Of a DNA stretch of 64,000 bases, positions 57,750 to 64,000 are shown piece by piece (within the stretch, counting starts at the first letter, position 1; each line of letters starts with the position of its first letter). Origin of the DNA: Blastomonas sp. CACIA14H2 (GTDB lineage: Bacteria; Pseudomonadota; Alphaproteobacteria; Sphingomonadales; Sphingomonadaceae); the NCBI GenBank assembly GCA_000503195.1, contig AYSC01000002.1, forward strand, positions 124,001 through 188,000. The letters are read 5' to 3'. The notes under the pieces were generated by a model, which ran no database searches, was not told where the DNA came from, and saw only the letters and a program-made list of their open reading frames with translations. Made by a program: the position numbers and the translations under genes.

Positions 57750-57849
57750 CTCTCTCTCCCACTTGTTCGGCAAAGGAGCGGACCTTTGCGGCCCTGCCCT
57801 CGCCCGCGCAGGCTAGGCAGAAAGGCCGCAGCTTGACAATAGATTTGCG

Positions 57850-58488
57850 TCAGGCGCGCCGATAGACGAGCGACAGGTTGTTCGCGGGCATCTCGATCAG
57901 GTCGGTGCGGGCGAAGCCCTGGTCGGCAGCGACGGCGTCGACATCAGCGACATCGCGCAGGCCCCAGGCCGGATTGCGCGCCTTGAGCGAGGCGTCGAAG
58001 GCGAGGTTGCTTTCCGCCGTCATGACGTCATGACGCACGAACGGTCCGTAAAGATAGAGCGGCGCGCCCGATGGCAGCAGTGCGGCGGCGTGGCGGAACA
58101 GCGCCAGCGTCGCGCTCCACGGGCTGATATGCACCATGTTGATGCACAGGATGGCATCGGCGTGCCGAACCGGCCAATCATCCTGCTCGACATCGATCGG
58201 CACCGGAGGAAGGATATTGGTCCCCCCGCTTTCGGCCGTCCAGGCGGCGATCGAGCGCAAAGCGGCGCCTTCGCAATCGCTCGGCTGCCATTGCAGGTGC
58301 GGAAAGGCCTTTGCGAAATGAACCACATGCTCGCCGCTGCCGCTGGCGATCTCGAGCACTGTTCCGCTCGCGGGCAGCACCGATAGCAGCACCTGTGCGA
58401 TCGCATCGCGGTTGCGCAGCGTTGCAGGGGCATGGCGGCGGGCTTCGCTGCCCGCCTCGTCGATCAGCCAGGGCCTGGGTTCGCTCAT
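57850..58488 (-). CDS. DUF938 SAM-dependent methyltransferase-like protein
   Basis: A 212-residue protein of the DUF938 family. The SAM-binding start is VLEIASGSGEHVVHFAKAFPHLQWQPSD (about 46-73), and the second acidic strand and post-motif read ADAILCINMVHISPWSATLALFRHAA (about 112-137). It ends in ANNLSLVYRR, typical for the family. The substrate is unknown. The ATG at 58488 (MSEPRPWLIDEAG) fits better than the upstream GTG at 58527. It is divergent from the isoprenylcysteine methyltransferase-like gene. Confidence 0.85.
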   Translation of the reverse strand: MSEPRPWLIDEAGSEARRHAPATLRNRDAIAQVLLSVLPASGTVLEIASGSGEHVVHFAKAFPHLQWQPSDCEGAALRSIAAWTAESGGTNILPPVPIDVEQDDWPVRHADAILCINMVHISPWSATLALFRHAAALLPSGAPLYLYGPFVRHDVMTAESNLAFDASLKARNPAWGLRDVADVDAVAADQGFARTDLIEMPANNLSLVYRRA

Positions 58489-58568
58489 GACAGCATCATG
58501 GCCGCAACCGCGCGTCGCCGCAATCACCCGGCTTGCGCCAAGGTCCGCAAAGCGCCAGTTTGACCGTC

Positions 58569-59066
58569 ATGGATGACGAACCTCCCCAATTGCCGCGCAT
58601 CGACCCCAGCATCGCGCCCGCGGTCGGATTTCCGCCGCCTCTGGTGTTCCTGGGGTTTCTGCTGCTCGGCCTGTTGCTCGATGACGTCATGCACCTGCCG
58701 CCAATCCCCATGGGCCGCGCGCTCGAATGGCCGGGCTTCGGCCTGATGATGGCGGGGATCGGGCTGATCATCGTCTCGCTCGGCATGTTCAGTGCCTATG
58801 GCGAGGATCCGCAGCCCTGGACGCCGAGCCAGGCCATCATCGCGCGCGGGCCCTATCGGCACAGCCGCAACCCGATGTATCTGGGCATGCTGATGATCCA
58901 GCTGGGCTACGCGCTGTGGGATGCGAGCATGGGCGTGCTGGCCTTCGTGCCATTCGCGTTCATCGCCATCGACCGGGCCGTCATCGCCAGGGAAGAGAGT
59001 TACTTGCGCCGTAAATTTGGCAAGGCGTTCGAGGATTATTGCGCGCGCGTACGCCGCTGGATCTGA
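58569..59066 (+). CDS. Isoprenylcysteine methyltransferase-like (ICMT/PEMT) membrane protein
   Basis: A 165-residue inner-membrane protein with about four membrane segments (near 22-40, 53-71, 100-118). The SAM-binding signature GPYRHSRNPMYLGMLMIQLG (about 96-115) and REESYLRRKFGKAFEDYCARVRRWI at the C-terminus are those of the phospholipid methyltransferase / ICMT family. In bacteria these proteins methylate unknown small or lipid substrates. It converges on the glycine cleavage operon terminator. Confidence 0.85.
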   Translation: MDDEPPQLPRIDPSIAPAVGFPPPLVFLGFLLLGLLLDDVMHLPPIPMGRALEWPGFGLMMAGIGLIIVSLGMFSAYGEDPQPWTPSQAIIARGPYRHSRNPMYLGMLMIQLGYALWDASMGVLAFVPFAFIAIDRAVIAREESYLRRKFGKAFEDYCARVRRWI

Positions 59067-59097
59067 CGAAAAGCCCGCCCGGTACAGAACCGGGCGG
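59067..59097 (-). terminator. Rho-independent terminator after gcvPB
   Basis: GCCCGCCCGGT and ACCGGGCGGGC form a perfect 11-bp stem (59071-59097) around ACAGA, followed on the minus strand by TTTT (AAAA at 59067-59070). It closes the glycine cleavage operon and may also serve the convergent methyltransferase gene. Confidence 0.9.
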
Positions 59098-59111
59098 GCC
59101 GTCCGAAGGGA

Positions 59112-60692
59112 TTACTCTGCCGCTTCGGCCTGTTCGGCCACCGGCTCGGTCCAGACCAGCACCGGCTTGCGCGCAGCAAGCGTCTCGTCGAGGCGACGAC
59201 GTGGCGCGAAATGCGGCGCGCTGTGCAGCGACGGATCGCCCTGCTTGGCGCGCAGCGCCACCGAGCGCATCGCACCGATGAACTGGTTGAGTGCTGCCTT
59301 GCTCTCGGTCTCTGTCGGTTCGACCAGCATCGCGCCGTGCACCACCAGCGGGAAATAGACCGTCATCGGGTGGAAGCCCTCGTCGATCAGCCCCTTGGCA
59401 ATGTCGAGTGTCGAGAAGCCGTCGGCCAGGCCGTTGTCCGAGAACAGCGCCTCGTGCATGCACGGGCCCGCCGCACCGAACGGCGCGTCGAGCACGTCCT
59501 CGAGCGAGCGCAGAACATAGTTGGCGTTGAGCACGGCGTCCTCGGCGACCTGGAGCAGGCCGTCGGCGCCATGGCTGAGGATATAGGTCAGCGCGCGGGT
59601 GAACATGCCCATCTGGCCATGGAAGGCGACCATGCGACCGAAGCTGGACGCATGGTGGTCTTCCATGCTCTCTTCCTCGATGAGCGCCAGCTTGCCGTCC
59701 TCGCTGCGTTCGACAAAGGGCAGCGGCGCGAACGGGGCGAGCGCATCGGAGAACACCACCGGGCCCGAGCCGGGACCGCCGCCGCCATGCGGAGTGGAGA
59801 AGGTCTTGTGCAGGTTGATGTGCATCGCATCGACGCCCAAATCGCCCGGACGCACCTTGCCGACCACCGCGTTGAAGTTCGCGCCATCGCAATAGACGAA
59901 GCCGCCCGCCTCATGCACCGCGTCCGAGATGATCTTGAGATCGCGCTCGAACAGGCCGCAGGTATTGGGATTGGTGATCATCACGCCGGCGACATCGGGT
60001 CCGAGCCGGGCCTTCAGCGCATCCACATCGACGCGGCCATCGGGCTTGGCGGGAATGTCCTCGACCTGATAGCCGACGAACGCCGCGGTTGCCGGGTTGG
60101 TACCGTGCGCGCTTTCGGGCACGAGGATGACCGAGCGCTTGTCGCCGCGCGCCTCGAGCGCCGAGCGGATCGCGAGGATACCGCACAGCTCGCCATGCGC
60201 ACCCGCCTTGGGCGACATCGCGACGCCCGCCATGCCGGTCAGCTTGATCAGCCAGTCGCCCAGCTCGTCGATGACCGCCAGCGCGCCCTGAACCGTGTGG
60301 ATCGGCTGCAGCGGGTGGATGTCTGCAAAGCCCGGAAGCCGCGCCATCTTCTCGTTGAGGCGCGGATTGTGCTTCATCGTGCACGATCCGAGCGGGAACA
60401 GGCCGAGGTCGATGGCATAGTTCTGGCGGCTGAGCCGCGTATAGTGGCGCACCGTTTCCTGCTCGGACAGGCCGGGCAGGCCGATGGCCGACTTGCGCTC
60501 CAGCCCGCCGAGCCGCGAGGCGGCCTTGGGGGCTTCGGGCAGATCGACGCCGGTGCGGTTCGCATCGCCGATCTCGAAGATCAGCGCCTCTTCGAGCATC
60601 AGCGCGCGATTGCCGGTGCTGGTCGCAAAAGCCGGCGATGCAGCGCTGTCCTCGGCAGGACGGGTGGGGCGTCCCTGGTTGTTCATGCTCAT
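59112..60692 (-). CDS. gcvPB: Glycine dehydrogenase (decarboxylating) subunit 2
   Basis: A 526-residue PLP subunit of the P-protein, which decarboxylates glycine and passes the methylamine to GcvH. The PLP lysine lies in MHINLHKTFSTPHGGGGPGSGPV (near 290), with the glycine-rich loop after it. The P-protein is split into two genes here, as in many bacteria; the start overlaps the gcvPA stop by four bases. The first 25 residues are a non-conserved polar extension. It is the last gene of the gcv operon. Confidence 0.96.
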   Translation of the reverse strand: MSMNNQGRPTRPAEDSAASPAFATSTGNRALMLEEALIFEIGDANRTGVDLPEAPKAASRLGGLERKSAIGLPGLSEQETVRHYTRLSRQNYAIDLGLFPLGSCTMKHNPRLNEKMARLPGFADIHPLQPIHTVQGALAVIDELGDWLIKLTGMAGVAMSPKAGAHGELCGILAIRSALEARGDKRSVILVPESAHGTNPATAAFVGYQVEDIPAKPDGRVDVDALKARLGPDVAGVMITNPNTCGLFERDLKIISDAVHEAGGFVYCDGANFNAVVGKVRPGDLGVDAMHINLHKTFSTPHGGGGPGSGPVVFSDALAPFAPLPFVERSEDGKLALIEEESMEDHHASSFGRMVAFHGQMGMFTRALTYILSHGADGLLQVAEDAVLNANYVLRSLEDVLDAPFGAAGPCMHEALFSDNGLADGFSTLDIAKGLIDEGFHPMTVYFPLVVHGAMLVEPTETESKAALNQFIGAMRSVALRAKQGDPSLHSAPHFAPRRRLDETLAARKPVLVWTEPVAEQAEAAE

Positions 60693-62047
60693 GCCAGCAG
60701 CTCCTCAAGGTTCGTGGCAAAGGCTTCGATATCATCAAGCGTCGCGGTCTCGGTGACGGCGACGACCAGTCCGTTGGCCAGGTCTGCCTCCTCCGGATAC
60801 AGACGGCCCAGCGAGACGCCGCCAAGGATCTTGCGATCCGCCAGCGCGCGCACGATCGAGCGAGCATCCTTGGGAAGAACCAGTGTGAACTCGTTGAAAA
60901 AGCTCGAGTTGAGCAGCTTGACGCCCGCAATCTTCTCGAGCCTTTCGGCCGCCGTCACAGCCATCGCATGATTGACCTCCGCTAGGCCCCGCAGGCCCTT
61001 TTCGCCGAGCAGCGTCATGTGGATGCTGAACGCCAGCGCACACAGCCCGCTATTGGTGCAGATGTTGCTGGTCGCCTTTTCGCGGCGGATATGCTGTTCG
61101 CGGGTCGAAAGCGTCAGCACGAAGCCGCGCTTGCCCTCGGCATCGACGGTTTCGCCGCACAGGCGGCCCGGCATCTGGCGGACATATTTCTGCTTGCAGC
61201 CGAACAGGCCGACATAGGGGCCGCCGAACTGCAGACCGACGCCGAGCGACTGGCCTTCGCCGACAACGATATCCGCGCCCATCTCGCCGGGGCTGCGCAG
61301 CGCACCCAGCGCGACCGGCTCGGTCACGACGGCGATCAGCAGCGCGCCGGCGGCCTGCGCGGCCTGGGCGAGCGCGGACAGATCGTCCACGCGGCCAAGA
61401 ATGTCGGGATATTGCACCACCACGCAGCTGGTATTCTTGTCGATCTGCCCGATCAGGCCGGCGATATCAGTCTCTGGCGTGAGGCTGGGCGCCTGATGCA
61501 CCAGCGCATCGCCGGTGAAGCGCGCCATGGTCTTGGCGACGCCGACATAATGTGGGTGCAGGCCAGAGGACAGCAGCGCGGTAGCCCGCTTGGTGATCCG
61601 CCGCGCCATGCCGATCGCTTCCCAGCACGCGGTCGAGCCATCGTACATCGATGCGTTCGCGACATCGCAGCCGAGCAGGCGCGCGACCTGGGTCTGGAAC
61701 TCGAACAGCATCTGCAGCGTGCCCTGCGCGATTTCCGGCTGATAGGGCGTATACGCGGTCAGGAACTCGCCGCGCTGGATCAGATGATCGACCGAGGCGG
61801 GGACATGGTGCCGATAGGCGCCCGCGCCCATGAAGAACGGCACGTCGCCCGCGACCAGATTCTGGCTGGCCAGCGCCTTCATGTGCCGTTCGACCGCCAT
61901 TTCGGGCGCGTGCATCGGCAGGCCATGGATCGGCCCGGTCAGCCGCGCCTCTTCGGGAATATCGACGAACAGGTCGTCGATCGCTGCCGCGCCGATGGTG
62001 GCGAGCATGCTCGAACGGTCCTGCGTGGTGAGCGGGAGATAGCGCAT
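60689..62047 (-). CDS. gcvPA: Glycine dehydrogenase (decarboxylating) subunit 1
   Basis: A 452-residue subunit that pairs with GcvPB to form the glycine decarboxylase. It begins MRYLPLTTQDRSSMLATIG, with FMGAGAYRHHVPASVDHLI and YTPYQPEIAQGTLQMLFEFQTQVARLLG (about 68-125) and TREQHIRREKATSNICTNSGLCALA (about 310-334), all standard. It lacks the PLP lysine, which is in subunit 2. It follows gcvH by 36 bases. Confidence 0.96.
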   Translation of the reverse strand: MRYLPLTTQDRSSMLATIGAAAIDDLFVDIPEEARLTGPIHGLPMHAPEMAVERHMKALASQNLVAGDVPFFMGAGAYRHHVPASVDHLIQRGEFLTAYTPYQPEIAQGTLQMLFEFQTQVARLLGCDVANASMYDGSTACWEAIGMARRITKRATALLSSGLHPHYVGVAKTMARFTGDALVHQAPSLTPETDIAGLIGQIDKNTSCVVVQYPDILGRVDDLSALAQAAQAAGALLIAVVTEPVALGALRSPGEMGADIVVGEGQSLGVGLQFGGPYVGLFGCKQKYVRQMPGRLCGETVDAEGKRGFVLTLSTREQHIRREKATSNICTNSGLCALAFSIHMTLLGEKGLRGLAEVNHAMAVTAAERLEKIAGVKLLNSSFFNEFTLVLPKDARSIVRALADRKILGGVSLGRLYPEEADLANGLVVAVTETATLDDIEAFATNLEELLA

Positions 62048-62083
62048 TGCGGCTAATGTCCTTGGTTCAGAAACGATGAAAGA

Positions 62084-62455
62084 TCAGAGGTCTGCAACGA
62101 ACTTCTTGTACGCGGCCTCATCCATCAGGCTGTCGAGTTCGCCGGCATCGGTCAGCTCGAGCTTGAAGAACCAGCCATCGCCCTCGGGGTCCGAATTGAC
62201 CAGGCCGGGCTCGTCGGCGAGCACGTCATTGCCCTCGACGATGGTGCCGGAGACCGGGCTGTAAACGTCGCTGGCGGCCTTGACCGATTCGACGACGGCG
62301 GCTTCGTCGCCCTTGTCGAACTGCTTGCCTTCGGCGGGCACGTCGACGAACACCACATCGCCCAGCTGCTGCTGCGCATATTCGGTGATGCCGACCGTGG
62401 CGATCTTGCCCTCGACTTCAACCCATTCATGTTCTTCGGTAAAATAGCGGCTCAT
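62084..62455 (-). CDS. gcvH: Glycine cleavage system H protein
   Basis: A 123-residue lipoyl carrier of the glycine cleavage complex. The lipoylated lysine is in [17 protein letters not shown] (about residues 58-74), and the protein starts [16 protein letters not shown] and has full family length. It shuttles the aminomethyl group between the P, T and L proteins. It lies 28 bases after gcvT in the operon. Confidence 0.97.
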   Translation of the reverse strand: MSRYFTEEHEWVEVEGKIATVGITEYAQQQLGDVVFVDVPAEGKQFDKGDEAAVVESVKAASDVYSPVSGTIVEGNDVLADEPGLVNSDPEGDGWFFKLELTDAGELDSLMDEAAYKKFVADL

Positions 62456-62483
62456 GGTGTCACTCCATCGGGTCGTAGGATAA

Positions 62484-63617
62484 TCAGGCGGTCTTGGGCC
62501 GGTGATAGCGATGCGGCACGAACGGCATGGCTGCGACCGTCACCGGGATACGCTTGCCGCGGACTTCGGCCTCCAGCGCGGTGCCCAGCGGGGCAAAGGC
62601 GGACTTGACCAATGCCATCGCGATCGGCGCGCCCAGCGTCGGGGCGAAGCCGCCCGAGGTCACTTTGCCGACCATGCGATCGCCGGAGAACAGCTCCGCG
62701 CCCTCGCGCACCGGCTGGCGGCCCTCGATGGCGAGGCCGACACGCTTGCGATCGGTGCCCTCTTCGAGCTCTTCGAGAATGCGCTCGGCCCCGGCGAAGC
62801 CGCCTTCGGCGCGGCGACGCTTGCTGATCGCGAAAGACAGATCGCCCTCGACCGGGCTGACGGTCTCGTCGAGGTCATGGCCATAGAGCGGCAGCCCTGC
62901 CTCGAGCCGCAGCGAGTCGCGTGCGCCAAGACCGATCGGCTTGACGACATCGAGCGCGCACAGCCGGTCCGCCAGCACCTCGGCATGATCGCAATCGACG
63001 CTGATCTCGAAACCGTCCTCGCCCGTATAGCCCGAACGGCTGATCCACAGCGACATGCCTTCAAAGGTGAACGCGCCTGCCTGCATGAAATAGAGCGACG
63101 CCACCTCGGGGATCAGGCTGGCCAGCGCCTCGCCTGCCTTGGGCCCCTGCAGCGCGAACAGCGCGCGCTCGTCAAGCAGGGTGATCACGACCTCGTCGGG
63201 GAAGGTCTCGCGCATATGCGCCAGATCGTCATATTTGCACGCACCGTTGACGACGAGATACAGGTCGCGCTCGCGCCGCGTGACCATCAGGTCGTCGAGA
63301 ATGCCGCCCTCTTCATTGAGCAGCACCGAATAGCGCATACGGTTGACGCCCAGCTTCTGGATCTCGCCCGGTACGATCGCCTCCAGCGCGACATCGGGCG
63401 CATCGCCAGTGAGCAGCACCTGGCCCATATGGCTGACGTCGAACAGACCGGCATTCTCGCGCGTCCACAGATGTTCGGCCATCACGCCTTCATACTGCAC
63501 GGGCATCTGGTATCCGGCGAACGGAACCATGCGGCCCCCGCGCGCACGATGCCAGGCATCGAGCGGCAGCAGCTTGTCGGCAACGCGTTCCATCATCTCG
63601 GCAATATGATCGGTCAT
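62484..63617 (-). CDS. gcvT: Glycine cleavage system T protein (aminomethyltransferase)
   Basis: A 377-residue folate-dependent enzyme that releases ammonia and makes methylene-tetrahydrofolate. [39 protein letters not shown] (split over about 27-65) and [16 protein letters not shown] (near 195-210) are family signatures, with the catalytic Asp at the DVSHMGQ region. GGAG precedes the ATG at 63617; the frame upstream covers only the leader. It is the first gene of gcvT-gcvH-gcvPA-gcvPB, preceded by a tandem glycine riboswitch. Confidence 0.96.
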   Translation of the reverse strand: MTDHIAEMMERVADKLLPLDAWHRARGGRMVPFAGYQMPVQYEGVMAEHLWTRENAGLFDVSHMGQVLLTGDAPDVALEAIVPGEIQKLGVNRMRYSVLLNEEGGILDDLMVTRRERDLYLVVNGACKYDDLAHMRETFPDEVVITLLDERALFALQGPKAGEALASLIPEVASLYFMQAGAFTFEGMSLWISRSGYTGEDGFEISVDCDHAEVLADRLCALDVVKPIGLGARDSLRLEAGLPLYGHDLDETVSPVEGDLSFAISKRRRAEGGFAGAERILEELEEGTDRKRVGLAIEGRQPVREGAELFSGDRMVGKVTSGGFAPTLGAPIAMALVKSAFAPLGTALEAEVRGKRIPVTVAAMPFVPHRYHRPKTA

Positions 63618-63683
63618 CTGGGCACTCCGGCAGGTTGAATTGGATCGCATGGCACGGCCGCTGATGGCCCTGCATGCATCCAA

Positions 63684-63880
63684 CCCCCTCTGTCACTTGA
63701 ACCTGAGAGCTTTCATGGGTGCATCAGATGCCACCCATTTACCCCTTCGGTGGAGCGACCCTGAGGGGCCGCCCGCTTTCCAGAGCGCCGATCAACGACA
63801 CGGTCCCGATGACCTGAGAGATTCCGGGGCGGTTGCTCCTTCGGTGGCGATGGTTGCCCATCGCGCTCTCCCGTGCCGTT
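63684..63880 (-). ncRNA. Tandem glycine riboswitch
   Basis: On the minus strand, two aptamers follow each other. The first runs from CGGGAGAGCGCGATGGGC through CACCGAAGGAGCAACC to TCTCTCAGG and GCGCTCTGGAAAG. The second runs from GGGTCGCTCCACCGAAGGGG through GCTCTCAGGTTCAAGTGACAGAGGGG. The CCGAAGG and CTCTCAGG core elements occur twice, as in the cooperative glycine riboswitch. It ends about 67 bases before gcvT, so glycine should turn the operon on. Confidence 0.94.
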
Positions 63881-63916
63881 TCATGAGGCTTTCGCCGCAT
63901 CGACACTGTCGGCATG

Positions 63917-63939
63917 CGCAAAGGCCTGTGGCCTGTCAA
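63917..63939 (-). promoter_or_regulatory. Possible -35 region of the gcv promoter
   Basis: TTGACA (minus strand, 63939-63934) lies about 55 bases upstream of the riboswitch. A good -10 hexamer at the right distance is not seen (CATGCC at 17 bases), so the assignment is weak. No gene is seen in 63886-64000. Confidence 0.3.
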
Positions 63940-64000
63940 TCAAATTGCGCTGCGACGCACAAAATCCTGTTCAGACGTGGCTGAGACCTTCGGGCGCGTC

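Noticed and set aside
59211..60971. 586-codon frame antisense to gcvPB/gcvPA
   Set aside because: Crosses two real genes on the other strand and shows no domain.
63640..63984. 114-codon frame over the gcv leader
   Set aside because: The region is a tandem glycine riboswitch on the opposite strand; no ribosome site for the frame.

Overview
The window is a high-GC alphaproteobacterial chromosome segment, most likely from the order Sphingomonadales (Sphingomonas/Sphingopyxis/Blastomonas type). The evidence is the gene-order blocks (argH - lptM-like lipoprotein - lysA; lpoA-like / rsmI - yraN - gshB - dedA; rph - rdgB - hemW - xerC), a CIRCE-controlled groESL, an alphaproteobacterial GAAC-N7-GAAC LexA box before uvrA, and the strong G/C preference at third codon positions. 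No phage, insertion sequence or CRISPR array was seen. The only clear compositional break is an AT-rich islet at about 26.75-27.4 kb.

Layout. 0-5 kb: end of a bufferin (DUF2282) operon, groES-groEL, a DJ-1/PfpI protein, an anchored metallo-beta-lactamase-fold hydrolase and an acidic lipoprotein. 5-11.5 kb: polA overlapped by a cation/proton antiporter, prephenate dehydratase, a membrane-anchored cytochrome c, and a DUF2721 protein. 11.5-13.5 kb: an unexplained three-gene unit (54-aa peptide, 282-aa helical-repeat-like protein, 290-aa cupin-like protein). 13.5-26.8 kb: two hotdog thioesterases, siroheme synthase N-domain protein, lysA/lptM/argH head to head with a TlpA-like lipoprotein, tRNA-Val, rph-rdgB-hemW-xerC, dedA, gshB, yraN, rsmI and an LpoA-like lipoprotein. 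26.8-31.2 kb: the AT-rich islet, transaldolase, ahcY with a palindromic operator, peroxiredoxin and folE.

31.4-37.3 kb holds a complete MexEF-OprN-type RND efflux operon (adaptor, pump, outer-membrane channel). 37.3-43.8 kb holds a large membrane-anchored coiled-coil protein (TipN-like) divergent from a four-gene signalling-like series: a degenerate HPt protein, a nucleotidyltransferase-like membrane protein, a DUF2336-like protein and a histidine-kinase-like protein whose phospho-acceptor His is replaced. 44.4-47.4 kb is uvrA. 47.7-52.0 kb is a type I secretion-like operon whose ABC protein has lost all ATPase motifs. 52.0-57.8 kb is a branched-chain acyl-CoA (valine-type) degradation set with acyl-CoA dehydrogenase, 3-hydroxyisobutyryl-CoA hydrolase, enoyl-CoA hydratase and, across a DMT transporter, an acyl-CoA synthetase. 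59.1-63.9 kb is the glycine cleavage operon gcvT-gcvH-gcvPA-gcvPB behind a tandem glycine riboswitch.

Most of the window is housekeeping. The three places that may hold undescribed biology are the peptide/cupin cassette (11.5-13.5 kb), the pseudo-ATPase ABC exporter operon (47.7-52.0 kb) and the pseudo-kinase/pseudo-HPt module next to the TipN-like protein (37.3-43.8 kb). Their functions are inferred from visible motifs only; no database search was run.
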